From the NCBI GenBank assembly GCA_964577115.1, contig CAZNXJ010000048.1, forward strand, positions 1-23,668: 23,668 nt of DNA, in the 5' to 3' direction. The stretch comes from CAZNXJ01 sp964577115 (lineage in GTDB: Bacteria; Planctomycetota; Planctomycetia; Pirellulales; Pirellulaceae). Below are positions 14,840-23,566 of the stretch, piece by piece (the stretch's first letter is position 1; every line of letters starts with the position of its first letter). The translations under genes and the position numbers were made by a program. Below the pieces are notes generated by a model. The model was not told the DNA's origin and did no database searches. It was given only the letters and a program-made list of their open reading frames with translations.

Positions 14840-16717
14840 TTAGACCTCGATCAGCGCGCCGCGGCGGGCACTGCCGGCTTCGCGCGGCAATTCAACAATG
14901 AACGTGGCGCCATGACCCACCCCAGCGCTCTCGACAGAAATCCGCCCGCCAGAACTCGAAACGGCAAGCGCCGAGGCGTGTAGGCCAAAGCCACTTCCGG
15001 TCTTCTTGGTTGTAAATCCGTATTGAAAAACCTTGTCGCGGTCTTCCGGCCGCAGCCCGCCGCCCGTATCGGTCACCGAAATGCGAATCAGCCCGTTACT
15101 TTCCACCGCCTCGATACGCACAATGCGCGTGGCCGACTGCGCTTCCACAATCGACTCGATGGCGTTCTTCACAAGGTTTTCGAGCACCTGAAGCAGCTTT
15201 GCCTTCTCGACAGAAAAACTCGGCACTTCGTCGGCCACCACCTGTACGTCGATCTCGTGCTGGCGGAGCGTGTCGGCATGGAGGCGGATGACGTCGTCGA
15301 GTAGATCGGCGAGCTGCACGGTTTCGCGGAAGGGGACCTGGCGTGCGTGAGCTTGCTGAGCGTGGATGATGCCCTTGATATGGTCGACTTTGTGGCTGAG
15401 CGACTCGACCTCACTAAGAATCGTGGCCTGTTCCTCCGCAAGGCAGTGGCCGACCTTTTCGAGGAACTCGATCAGCCGGGTCGCTCGGTCGGCCGTCGAG
15501 AGGAACTCCGGCAGTTCGGGAGTCTTCTCGGCAAGCCGCTGTGTAAAGGATTCGAGTTCGGCCAGCTTTGAGCGGCGAATATGATCGGTCAGGATGGCGA
15601 CGGAAATGTTGACGCTGTTCAGCACGTTGCCGACGTTGTGCAGTACGCCCGTCGCGACCTCGGCCATCCCCGCGCGGCGCGCCACATCGATCAATTGCGA
15701 CTGCGTTTTGCGAAGCTCTTCGATCGTGGCTTCCAGCTGTGCCGTCCGCTCCCGCACGCGATCTTGTAGGTTTGCATTCAAGTCGCGAATCGTGTGATCG
15801 TTGTGCTCCAGCTCGCGAACCATGGAATTGAAGTGCCGCGCGAGCATGTCGATTTCGTCGTTGCCCGTCGGCTGAAGCCGCTCGGAGAGCTGGCCTTTTG
15901 CCACACGGTTCATCGCGTCAATCAGTTGCCCCGCACGTCCGGCAACGGAATCGGCGAGCACGGTCGAATAGACGATGCCGATGCCGAGCGCGAAGACGGT
16001 GATGACCAATGAATGGGTGCGCAGACCCTGGACCGTCGCTTCCTGGTTACGTGGGTCAAGAATGATGTCCGTGGCCCGCTGGCGCGCGAGCGTTCCGATC
16101 ATCAGAGCGGTCGTCAGTATGATCAGCGAGAAGCTCAGCCCGAACCGGCGCCGTAGTTTGCCTGGCGGGAGGCTCGCGAAATCAATCGAGATGCCTGAAT
16201 CGAGCAAATGGCCGATAACCGGCTGCATCGAGTGTTCAAGCACAAAGTACGTGGCCATCAGCGCCATCGCGATGCCCATAAACACGGCGATGGTGAGATT
16301 GATAAGTACATGAGCGGGGGCATCGTCCCAGATGCGCAGACAGATCATGACGGGGACGAGCGTCGAGAGGGGGACGAACCAAGCTTCGAACGTATGATGC
16401 CGCGTAACGAACGTCGCTGCTTCGCGTCCAGCCCGCGTTTGCTCGTCGCTGGAAATCGGTGCACCGAGACGCAGGTTCCGTAGCACTTGGCGAAGCGTGC
16501 GCGTTTCCCAAAGCGCCATCAGGACGGTGGCCACACACGAGAACGTGACGACGATGGCCGAGTACCAACGAAAATGCTCGCGCAAGGGGCTCGGCAGCTT
16601 CAGCGTCAGCTCGACGTAGTACACGACGCCCATCGCCGCCACCGACCCGATCAGCCGAGTCAGCAGCATGAGCGCCAGGATGTAGCGGTCGTTCAGTCGC
16701 TGAAACAGAGACGACAT
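14840..16717 (-). CDS. Membrane sensor histidine kinase with HAMP domain
   Basis: A 625-residue inner-membrane kinase. Hydrophobic segments lie at about 13-34, 52-70, 112-129, 136-160, 192-210 and 235-256, with only short loops, so sensing is probably within the membrane or by short periplasmic loops. A HAMP domain (about 257-308, QLIDAMNRVAKGQLSERL) leads into a coiled coil (308-345). The kinase core has phosphoacceptor H360 in GVLHNVGNVLNS, an HNxGN-type H-box unlike the SHELRTP of the neighbouring hybrid. The ATPase has N518 (LENLVKNAIES), DTGGGL at 550-555 and GSGFGLH at 574-580. There is no receiver, so a partner is needed; the hybrid 109 bases downstream is the obvious candidate. ATG at 16717 follows a CATCCTTCGCTTCC leader, and an upstream frame extension to 16828 has no conserved content. 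Confidence 0.92.
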   Translation of the reverse strand: MSSLFQRLNDRYILALMLLTRLIGSVAAMGVVYYVELTLKLPSPLREHFRWYSAIVVTFSCVATVLMALWETRTLRQVLRNLRLGAPISSDEQTRAGREAATFVTRHHTFEAWFVPLSTLVPVMICLRIWDDAPAHVLINLTIAVFMGIAMALMATYFVLEHSMQPVIGHLLDSGISIDFASLPPGKLRRRFGLSFSLIILTTALMIGTLARQRATDIILDPRNQEATVQGLRTHSLVITVFALGIGIVYSTVLADSVAGRAGQLIDAMNRVAKGQLSERLQPTGNDEIDMLARHFNSMVRELEHNDHTIRDLNANLQDRVRERTAQLEATIEELRKTQSQLIDVARRAGMAEVATGVLHNVGNVLNSVNISVAILTDHIRRSKLAELESFTQRLAEKTPELPEFLSTADRATRLIEFLEKVGHCLAEEQATILSEVESLSHKVDHIKGIIHAQQAHARQVPFRETVQLADLLDDVIRLHADTLRQHEIDVQVVADEVPSFSVEKAKLLQVLENLVKNAIESIVEAQSATRIVRIEAVESNGLIRISVTDTGGGLRPEDRDKVFQYGFTTKKTGSGFGLHASALAVSSSGGRISVESAGVGHGATFIVELPREAGSARRGALIEV

Positions 16718-17038
16718 GGAAGCGAAGGATGAACGATGAAGGCCAAAAGAACAAAAAACGGCAGACTGGAGCGGGAACTCGAGACCGACCTCGCAACTGT
16801 AGGTCGCATCGAGCGGTAAGCAAGTCATCCCCGCTCGGGGATGGCCAGCGCTCCTTTTGCCCTGTTCGATCTCCCGCGCCCACTGCTTGACCGTCCGTGG
16901 CCGGTTTCTGGCTTTCTTTGTTCCTCCAATTTGTCCGTGACCTAAACTTTCGGGCGTGAGAAGGGCGGCTCTCCGAGTGCCCTTGGTTTTTCATCCATCC
17001 GCTGTCCGGCTTCCTCCATTCCTCCTCCCGCTCTACAC
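16718..17038. other. Divergent intergenic region between two signalling genes
   Basis: This 321-bp gap must carry promoters for both the histidine kinase (minus) and the HD-GYP gene (plus). It holds a perfect 7-bp stem CATCCCC/GGGGATG with a 4-base loop (16826-16843). At both ends there are pyrimidine-rich tracts, in gene sense, next to the start codons (16718-16745 and about 16995-17035). A weak plus-strand TTGTTC/TAAACT pair (16918-16948) has a 19-bp spacer and is not a firm promoter. No gene is seen. Confidence 0.35.
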
Positions 17039-18292
17039 ATGTTGTCGACACAAGATGCAACGGTTGCTGTGGCTGCTCCGGTTGCGCCGATTGCGGCGAA
17101 CGGGCATTGGATGCCGGAAGCTCTGAAGCAGCGGCGGATCATGATCGCGGACGACGAGCCGATCAATGTGAAGCTCGTCCAGAAGCAGTTGTCGGCGGAC
17201 GGATATCGGGATTTTGTGACAACGACCTGTTCCGAGCAGGTGCTCGATCTACTCGAGGAGCGGCGGCCCGACGTGTTAATCCTGGACGTCATGATGCCGG
17301 GGATCGACGGCCTGACGTTGCTTGGCGAGATCCGTCGCAATCATCTCCACGCGCACTTACCTGTGATCATGGTGACGGCGTCCAACGATCGCGAGACGCG
17401 CAACCGGTCGCTCGATCTCGGAGCGACGGATTTCCTCGACAAGCCGCTCGATCCGACGCAGCTGCTGGCGCGCGTTCGCAATGCGCTGGTGCTGAAGAGT
17501 CAGTTTGATCAACTGCGGTGCTTGGCCGAGACGCTGGAAAACGAAGTGCGGCGACGGACGGCTGAGCTCGAAGCCTCGCGGCTCGAACTGCTGTATTGCC
17601 TGGGGCGTGCGGCTGAGTTTCGGGACAACGAGACCGGCCAGCACGTGATCCGAGTAGGGAAGTATGTCGCGTTGACGGCGGCCAAAATGGGGCTCGACCC
17701 CGATATGGTCACGCTGCTGTCCCAGACATCGCAGCTGCATGACATGGGGAAGATCGGGATCCCCGATTCGATTTTACTGAAGCCGGGCAAACTGACGGCT
17801 GCCGAGATGGAAATCATGCGCGGCCATTCGGCGATTGGCAGCGACGCGTTGGCGCCGTGTTCGCCGGACGAGCTACAGCGTTATATGGACCATACACGCG
17901 TCGGCAAGGAGATTTTCTGCGCCGGGCAGTCACCCCTGCTGCGCATGGCAGCTACCATCGCATACTCGCATCACGAGCGGTGGGATGGAACCGGATATCC
18001 GCTGGGACTCAAAGGCGAGGAAATTCCGCTCGAGGGACGCATCACCGCCGTTGCCGACGTCTTCGACGCGCTCAGCTCGCCGCGTCCTTACAAAGAAGCC
18101 ATCCCGATCGATGAATGCTTCCGCATGATTGAAGCGGAACGCGGCAAGCACTTCGACCCGCAAGTCGTCGACGCGTTCCTCGCGTGCAAGGACGAAGTGC
18201 GCGCGATCGCAGAGCAGTACGGTGAAGCCCAGGCCGCGATGGCCGAATGCACCAGCGCGGGCTGCTTGCCGTCCGGCGAGTGCCCGCGCTGA
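17039..18292 (+). CDS. REC-HD-GYP response regulator, c-di-GMP phosphodiesterase
   Basis: A 417-residue cytoplasmic response regulator. The receiver domain (about 33-150) has D38-D39, acceptor D83 (ILDVMMPGIDG), T113 and K135 (LDKPLD). A helical linker follows (150-185), then an HD-GYP domain (about 185-390). HD is at 234-235 (LHDMGKIGIPD), further metal ligands are seen as H263, H311-H312 and D340, and GYP is at 319-321 (WDGTGYPLGLKG). HD-GYP proteins hydrolyse c-di-GMP to pGpG or GMP; all expected metal residues seem present, so activity is likely. The C-terminus has three cysteines (404, 409, 415) of unknown use. ATG at 17039 lacks a Shine-Dalgarno site and is preceded by a C/T-rich tract. 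It diverges from the histidine kinase gene, which may phosphorylate it, and would oppose the GGDEF protein of the facing operon. Confidence 0.94.
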   Translation: MLSTQDATVAVAAPVAPIAANGHWMPEALKQRRIMIADDEPINVKLVQKQLSADGYRDFVTTTCSEQVLDLLEERRPDVLILDVMMPGIDGLTLLGEIRRNHLHAHLPVIMVTASNDRETRNRSLDLGATDFLDKPLDPTQLLARVRNALVLKSQFDQLRCLAETLENEVRRRTAELEASRLELLYCLGRAAEFRDNETGQHVIRVGKYVALTAAKMGLDPDMVTLLSQTSQLHDMGKIGIPDSILLKPGKLTAAEMEIMRGHSAIGSDALAPCSPDELQRYMDHTRVGKEIFCAGQSPLLRMAATIAYSHHERWDGTGYPLGLKGEEIPLEGRITAVADVFDALSSPRPYKEAIPIDECFRMIEAERGKHFDPQVVDAFLACKDEVRAIAEQYGEAQAAMAECTSAGCLPSGECPR

Positions 18293-18374
18293 TGATGGTT
18301 TGAACGTCGCCATCGGCCGCGCTTGTTGGCCGTGCGATTGGACTCGCCGGCGTTCGCGTCGGCCGGGCTACCGT

Positions 18375-19187
18375 TTAGCCATTGCCATTCTCTTTATCGG
18401 CCGGCGTCGGCTCGCCATTCTGCTCGGGTTGATTCTCGCGTTCGAGTTCGAACGGCGCAGGTCCAACACGATGCTCGACAATAAAATCGAACGAGTCACC
18501 GACCGGGAAATGCGGGTTGCCCTTCGCGATTTCCACCTTGTTATTCACAAGATCCAATTCGATCTCGCCTTGGGAAACGTCTCCCTCGCATTCGTGCGCG
18601 ATTAGGTAAGAAGCCTTTGTCGCATCGAGTAGCACGCAGCGAGCGACTCGAAACAGTTTTCCATCAAAACTGGCGAGCGTCTCATAGAGAATCTTGTCCG
18701 GCTCGACCGTTACGGGGGTAATGGCGGCCGGTACCTTGCGGCGGCTTGTACGAGCGACCGTGTACGAAAGCAGCCCCTCAGGCGTACGCCGGGCAACACG
18801 GCCCATGTAACTGCTACTCGCCTTATAGCCGCCATACTGGAAGATGGGGTCTTTGCAGCCCTCTTCGCCGCAGCCCATTATATGCTCCCGAGTCGAGGTC
18901 GCGCAAGAGGCCGGCACAGTCGGTGGAAATTGACACGTGCAGGAAGAAGGGTCGGATGAATCGGTGAATTGCACCGTGTAGTAATAGAACCCGCCCATTA
19001 GCAAGAGCAGTTTGCAGGGACATACTTGCGCGCCTTTCGGGCTACCTGCGGTGGCGGCGGCCGCCTCTTCGGCTTGTGCGCCCTCTTGGCCTCTTACGAA
19101 CGCAAGTTGCAAGGTCGATCCGCCAGCGACGATTACGATCAAGAATGCCACCCGCGCGATGCGCTTCACGAGTTGTTGGATTCTCAC
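18375..19187 (-). CDS. Predicted secreted cysteine-containing protein of unknown function
   Basis: A 270-residue protein that I do not recognise. Residues 1-33 look like a signal peptide (basic MRIQQLVKRIARV, then AFLIVIVAGG), followed by an Ala/Glu-rich linker (36-50). Nine cysteines follow; seven cluster at 56-111 (C56, C58, C83, C85, C95, C106, C111), including CPC and CTC pairs, with two more at 184 and 200. That cluster suggests disulfides or metal binding outside the cytoplasm. The C-terminus is acidic and low in complexity (about 246-270). The start is GTG at 19187; a second in-frame GTG at residue 8 is possible. GGGGG lies 9 bases upstream. The gene is 95 bases after the kinase fusion on the same strand, so cotranscription is plausible. 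It converges with the HD-GYP gene, with nothing notable in the 82-bp gap. Confidence 0.75.
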   Translation of the reverse strand: MRIQQLVKRIARVAFLIVIVAGGSTLQLAFVRGQEGAQAEEAAAATAGSPKGAQVCPCKLLLLMGGFYYYTVQFTDSSDPSSCTCQFPPTVPASCATSTREHIMGCGEEGCKDPIFQYGGYKASSSYMGRVARRTPEGLLSYTVARTSRRKVPAAITPVTVEPDKILYETLASFDGKLFRVARCVLLDATKASYLIAHECEGDVSQGEIELDLVNNKVEIAKGNPHFPVGDSFDFIVEHRVGPAPFELERENQPEQNGEPTPADKENGNG

Positions 19188-19224
19188 GGCCGGTTACCCC
19201 CGTAATGGCGTTTGATGTGAAGCC

Positions 19225-19278
19225 AGAAGTGTTGCGAGAGGTTAGGATAGTCGGGCCGCGGTGATTTGCAACACTTTT
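19225..19278. repeat. Long-armed inverted repeat between kinase fusion and secreted-protein genes
   Basis: AGAAGTGTTGC (19225-19235) pairs with GCAACACTTTT (19268-19278), giving 11 positions with one G-U pair and a 32-base loop. It fills most of the 95-bp gap. On the minus strand no T-run follows, so it is not a standard terminator. It could be an RNA processing or attenuation structure, or a short mobile repeat. Confidence 0.5.
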
Positions 19279-19282
19279 CGGG

Positions 19283-22200
19283 TTAATTTCGCACGACGCG
19301 GAATCCGAATTCGATGGTGACCAGGCCAGGGGGAAGGGGCTGGCGCTGATGCGAGCGCTGGAAAAAGGCCGTGTTCTGAAACGAACTACCGCGCATCACG
19401 CGCGAGTACCCTGCGAGCGGGCCTGATGGATCGCGCACGGGGCTGTCTGTGAACGACTCGTACCAGTCATGACACCATTCGGTCATGTTGCCGTGCATGT
19501 CGAAAAAGCCCCAGCGATTGCACTTTCGGCTTCCGACGGGAGGGGTTTCGAATTGGCCGAACACGGCATATTGATCGAGGAACTCTTCGGAGTCTCCGAT
19601 CGAATACAACGTCGCCGAGCCGGCCTGGCAGGCATGGATCCATTCAGCGTCGGTGGGAAGGCGGTAACCATCGGCGCCTTCAATCAGAAGCCATCCGTCG
19701 AATTCCGTGGGCATCCCGCGGCTGTCGATATCCTTCGAGCCGGTTCTCTCGTAGCACGGCTTGAGCCCTTCCTTCCAGCTGAGCCAGTTGCAGAACATAA
19801 CGGCCGAGTACCACGAAATGTCGCCGGCCGGCTGCTGCGGGTTGGCGCTGTGCAGCGGCGACGGAGACCACGGAATCTTTTCTCCGGGATACGATTCATC
19901 CTCGATGAATTCGCGATAGAGCTGGACGGTGATCTCGGTATCGGAGAGCCAATACGGCCGTGTGATCGTGACGGTTTGCAAGAACGGAGTTTCGGGGCTC
20001 TCGTCGACGCGTACAAACGTGCCGGCATCGACGTGCAGGAGGGTGAGTCCGGTGGGTGTCACAAACCATTGGTAACCGGGTTGCGGAGTGCTGCGCGGCG
20101 GAATGTGCGGCAGCGGCTTGCCCCAGGCGCGCAGCGCCCAGCCGGCCGCGCTGTGCGTCGCGCTGTCGGGAGCTTCGCGATACCAGGTTTCCAGGAGCCG
20201 TTCCCAGCGGCTCTGCGTTTCGTGATCAATCTGCTGGAGGCTACCCATGGCCAGCGCGACGGCGGACCGTGTTGCGCCATCGGGCGACCACGCCACGATC
20301 TCCGCGAGGCGGTTGAGATCGCCCGGCCAGCTTGCCAGGTGCGTGATGAACATCGTCCGCTGCGTCGGATCAGGCGTTTCGGCAAGCATCTCATCGAGGA
20401 TGTCGGTGCTGCCCAGGTGGAGCGCCAATACGGCCAGCCGTGTTTTCAGCTTCCAGTTTGCATGTTCCGTGGCCATGCGTGCCGCAGGCTTCAGGTACTT
20501 TTCGACAGCGTTCGGCTCGCTGCCCAGAGCATGAACGAGATTGACCGCTTCCTCTGCGGGCGCCGTGGCGATGGACTCGAGCAGTACGTCGGGATGCAGC
20601 CGACCGTACTCGGCTAGCGCGAACGCCAGCTTCATGCGCATACCGGGCGTGTTCTCGTCCTGCTGAAGGCTGCGATGTAGTTCGCCGAGCACCAGGGGTT
20701 CGGGGAAGCGCTGCAAGCGCGCCACCGCTCGTGGCAGCTCGGGCCCTTGCGCTGTCGCGACGGCGTTTACCACGGTCCGCAGGCTTTCCCGGCGCAGGTG
20801 CGCTTGGAACTGCTGGACGCCGATGAGCAGCACGGCGGCGACCAGGGCGAAGGTGCCGAGCCGGATGCCGTAGATGCGTGTCGAGCGGCGCATCATGCGC
20901 TGCTGGATTTCTGTCTGTGCGTTTTTCGGTACGAGCAGCCAGGCTTGCAGATATTCGTACCAGGTCGGCAGATGGCGATCTTCGGGCTTCGCCGCCCAAA
21001 ATGCCGCGCGTTCGGCCAGCATGAGTTCCGCTCGCCCGCGTCGCGTCTCGCGCTGTTTCTGCGTCAACCAACTGCGTAGTGCCGGTACGAGATAGTCGTG
21101 CGTCAGCTGGTAGCGCGGGACGGGATCGTTTGTCCGAGTGGACTCACCGGCGTCGCTCTCGGATTCAGAATCCGTTGGCGTGATCAGTCGCAGCTCGCCA
21201 TCGAGCACGCTCGTCAGTTCCTCAAACAACTCGGGGCGATCCCGGTAGGGGGACGTTGCGAGCAGTTCGTCGCGCGAACGCAAATGTCCTTTGATGTTGG
21301 TGCCCAACGGCGGAAGCAGGTCGGCCAGCAGGCGCCGAGCGGCATGTTGGTGACGCCGGTATTTGGGATTGGTGGCGTGCGAACCGAGCTTATCCTCGAG
21401 GAAGTTTACGCCGACGCCTTGGGTTCCTCCGACTTCGTGCAGCGTGGTGAGCGTCCACGGTTTGCTCTTAACCATCTCGGCAAACAGCGCGAGCTGTACG
21501 GAGACGACTTTGCCTTCTTGGGCGAGCCCGCTGGCCACCGCGTCGACAAACTGGCGCTGCCCGACCGTCAGCTCCCGCTCGTCATTCGGCAAGCGCCCGA
21601 ATGCTCGCCCAAACAGGATCAGCACCTTCCGTGCGTGATCGACGTCGAACAGGTCGACCGTTGCGAAGTTGCGGCCCTGGACGATCGGCGATTCGACGGC
21701 ATCCATGAAGCGAGCGGCTGCCATGCCGAAGTCGTCGCGCACCAGCGCGATGCATTGCAGGTGTGTTCCGTCGCATTGGCGCAGCGCCGTGATCAGTTCG
21801 GCGTCCAGCGACACTCGGTTCGAGTGTAACCACTGTTCGAACTGATCAAGCACGAGCAGCAGTTTGCGGCCGCCGCTGAGTCCATGGACGCGGATGCTGC
21901 GCATCAGTTCCGTGAGGTTCGGTGCGGCGCCAGGCAGGTGCGGGGCGAGCGGTGGGAGGTGTCGAGCGATGCGCACTTCCGTGTCGTGCGCGGTGGCTTC
22001 GATGAACACGGGCGCGATGTGGTCGTCGAGCCGCGGGAGGATGCCGGCTTTGACGAGTGATGACTTGCCGCAGCCCGAGGGGCCGTAGAGCAATCCGATG
22101 GTGAACGTTTTTTCGGGATCGGTTTCCTCGATCTGCGCCTTCCAGTGGCGGATGACGTCGGGTAGTCCGTACCGGTCGCGCGGTCCAGGCAGGAGTTCAA

Positions 22201-23311
22201 GAAAGAAATCCGCGTCGCGTTCATCAAACGACCGCAGGCCTTTCGGCACGATGCGCGTCGGTGCGGCGGTGGAGCCCACGGCGGCTGGGTCGGCGAGTTC
22301 GCGTCGGCGGTCGCTCGGTTCGAGCACGTGGTGCAAGTCGTCGAGTAGGTCGGCGGCCGAGGCGTAGCGTTCCGAGGGACGTTTCGCGAGGCACTTCATG
22401 CAGATCCGTTCTAGTTCGGCGGGGATCTGCGGATCGATCTGCCGCAGCGGCCTTGGTTCGAGCGTCAGGATTTCTCGAAAGACCTCTTCGGACCGCGAGC
22501 CGCTGAACGGGCGGCGCTGGACGAGCAGCTCGTAGAGAATAACGCCGAGGCTCCAGATATCGGTGCGGCCGTCGAGCCGGTGCGTTTCGCCTCGCACCTG
22601 TTCGGGGGACATGTAGGGGGGAGTTCCCGATGCATCGCGCGGCATGCGGCGAAGCGTGCTTTCGTGCACGGCCAGGCCAAAGTCCGTGATATGAACATGC
22701 CGCTCGCGGTCGATCAGAATATTGCCGGGCTTGAGGTCACGATGAAAGACGCTGTGCTGGTGAGCGTATCCAATGGCCTCGGCGATCTCGATCATGATGC
22801 GGATGATCGTGAGGATATCGAGCTGCCCGCACTGGCGCGACCAGGTGCCTAGGTCGAGGCCATCGATGTATTCCTGGATGATGAACAGCCGGCTGTCGAT
22901 CGTCACGACGTCGTGGACGGTGACGAGCCCTGGGTGTTTGAGCTGCCCGGCGGTCCGCGCTTCGTGTTCGTAGGCGTCGGCGCTGGACGATGAGGCGAAA
23001 GCCTGGCGGAAGGGTTCTTTGATGGCGACGAGGCGGTTGAGCTTTGGGTCATGGGCCAGCAGCACGCGTCCAAAGCCGCCCTGACCGAGCACTCGGCGCA
23101 CGCGGTAGCGATCCACGTAGTGGGGTAGGGGCGGTTCGCTGAGGGGGACTTCCAGGCTGCCGGCGGAATCGCTAGGAGCGAACGTCTGCGTATCGTCGGT
23201 GGGTGGCGCACCGTCGCCGGGGGACATATCCGGCGCAGCGTCATTCAGCAGGTTCCGTAATTGCTCGAGCGCAGCCGCATCAACGGAATCGGTCTTGTTC
23301 TCGCGCGACAT
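19283..23311 (-). CDS. Ser/Thr kinase - STAND NTPase - TM - repeat - SUMF1 fusion
   Basis: A 1342-residue multidomain protein. Residues 68-328 form a Hanks-type kinase: G-loop GQGGFG 76-81, K98, HRDLKPGN 190-197, DFG 210-212, SPE 235-237 and D251, all intact. Residues about 365-745 form an nSTAND1-like NTPase: P-loop GPSGCGKSS 410-418, Walker B LLLVLDQFE 484-492, then VRDDF. A single membrane helix lies at about 815-833, followed by an alpha-helical HEAT-like region (840-1060). Residues about 1085-1341 form an SUMF1/FGE-like domain: GYRLPTDAEW 1216-1225, DMHGNMTEWCHDWY and GFRVV. The two redox cysteines of true formylglycine-generating enzymes align with N1313 and Q1318, so catalysis is unlikely. 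The C-terminal part should be outside the membrane and may bind a ligand that controls the inner kinase. ATG at 23311 is preferred; the extension to 23479 runs into the tRNA. Confidence 0.93.
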   Translation of the reverse strand: MSRENKTDSVDAAALEQLRNLLNDAAPDMSPGDGAPPTDDTQTFAPSDSAGSLEVPLSEPPLPHYVDRYRVRRVLGQGGFGRVLLAHDPKLNRLVAIKEPFRQAFASSSSADAYEHEARTAGQLKHPGLVTVHDVVTIDSRLFIIQEYIDGLDLGTWSRQCGQLDILTIIRIMIEIAEAIGYAHQHSVFHRDLKPGNILIDRERHVHITDFGLAVHESTLRRMPRDASGTPPYMSPEQVRGETHRLDGRTDIWSLGVILYELLVQRRPFSGSRSEEVFREILTLEPRPLRQIDPQIPAELERICMKCLAKRPSERYASAADLLDDLHHVLEPSDRRRELADPAAVGSTAAPTRIVPKGLRSFDERDADFFLELLPGPRDRYGLPDVIRHWKAQIEETDPEKTFTIGLLYGPSGCGKSSLVKAGILPRLDDHIAPVFIEATAHDTEVRIARHLPPLAPHLPGAAPNLTELMRSIRVHGLSGGRKLLLVLDQFEQWLHSNRVSLDAELITALRQCDGTHLQCIALVRDDFGMAAARFMDAVESPIVQGRNFATVDLFDVDHARKVLILFGRAFGRLPNDERELTVGQRQFVDAVASGLAQEGKVVSVQLALFAEMVKSKPWTLTTLHEVGGTQGVGVNFLEDKLGSHATNPKYRRHQHAARRLLADLLPPLGTNIKGHLRSRDELLATSPYRDRPELFEELTSVLDGELRLITPTDSESESDAGESTRTNDPVPRYQLTHDYLVPALRSWLTQKQRETRRGRAELMLAERAAFWAAKPEDRHLPTWYEYLQAWLLVPKNAQTEIQQRMMRRSTRIYGIRLGTFALVAAVLLIGVQQFQAHLRRESLRTVVNAVATAQGPELPRAVARLQRFPEPLVLGELHRSLQQDENTPGMRMKLAFALAEYGRLHPDVLLESIATAPAEEAVNLVHALGSEPNAVEKYLKPAARMATEHANWKLKTRLAVLALHLGSTDILDEMLAETPDPTQRTMFITHLASWPGDLNRLAEIVAWSPDGATRSAVALAMGSLQQIDHETQSRWERLLETWYREAPDSATHSAAGWALRAWGKPLPHIPPRSTPQPGYQWFVTPTGLTLLHVDAGTFVRVDESPETPFLQTVTITRPYWLSDTEITVQLYREFIEDESYPGEKIPWSPSPLHSANPQQPAGDISWYSAVMFCNWLSWKEGLKPCYERTGSKDIDSRGMPTEFDGWLLIEGADGYRLPTDAEWIHACQAGSATLYSIGDSEEFLDQYAVFGQFETPPVGSRKCNRWGFFDMHGNMTEWCHDWYESFTDSPVRDPSGPLAGYSRVMRGSSFQNTAFFQRSHQRQPLPPGLVTIEFGFRVVRN

Positions 23312-23476
23312 GGAACGACGAGGCTTTTGGGTCAGGGGCGGAACCGTCTCGCAAGAACATCCTCCCCGATCCACCCGCGTCATTCCAGCAAAAAGTACCG
23401 GAACAAGCCCCCCTTCGCATGAGAACCTATGTGGGCGCATGTCCACACGCGCCGCCACGTTGCCACCGTCCCTGAG

Positions 23477-23550
23477 CACCCCGAGCAGGATTCGAACCTG
23501 CGACCTAGTGATTAGAAGTCACTTGCTCTATCCAACTGAGCTACCGGGGC
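23477..23550 (-). tRNA. tRNA-Arg (anticodon TCT)
   Basis: A complete 74-base cloverleaf: acceptor GCCCCGG pairs with TCGGGGT (two G-U pairs), D-stem GCTC/GAGC, and anticodon stem AGTGA/TCACT with loop CTTCTAA (TCT at 23514-23516). The T-arm is GCAGG-TTCGAAT-CCTGC and the discriminator is G. The 3' CCA is not encoded. It decodes AGA (and AGG by wobble). It lies about 165 bases upstream of the kinase fusion on the same strand. Confidence 0.97.
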
Positions 23551-23566
23551 AAAGTGTTTCATTCTA

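Noticed and set aside
16826..16843. Hairpin CATCCCC/GGGGATG as a terminator
   Set aside because: It lies in a divergent promoter gap with no transcript ending there and no T-run.
18710..19205. Inverted 12-bp match TTACGGGGGTAA (18710-18721) and TTACCCCCGTAA (19194-19205)
   Set aside because: One copy lies inside coding sequence, and the arms are too short and too far apart for a credible element; probably chance.
23312..23479. N-terminal extension of the kinase fusion
   Set aside because: It runs into the tRNA-Arg gene, and an ATG at 23311 precedes the expected region.
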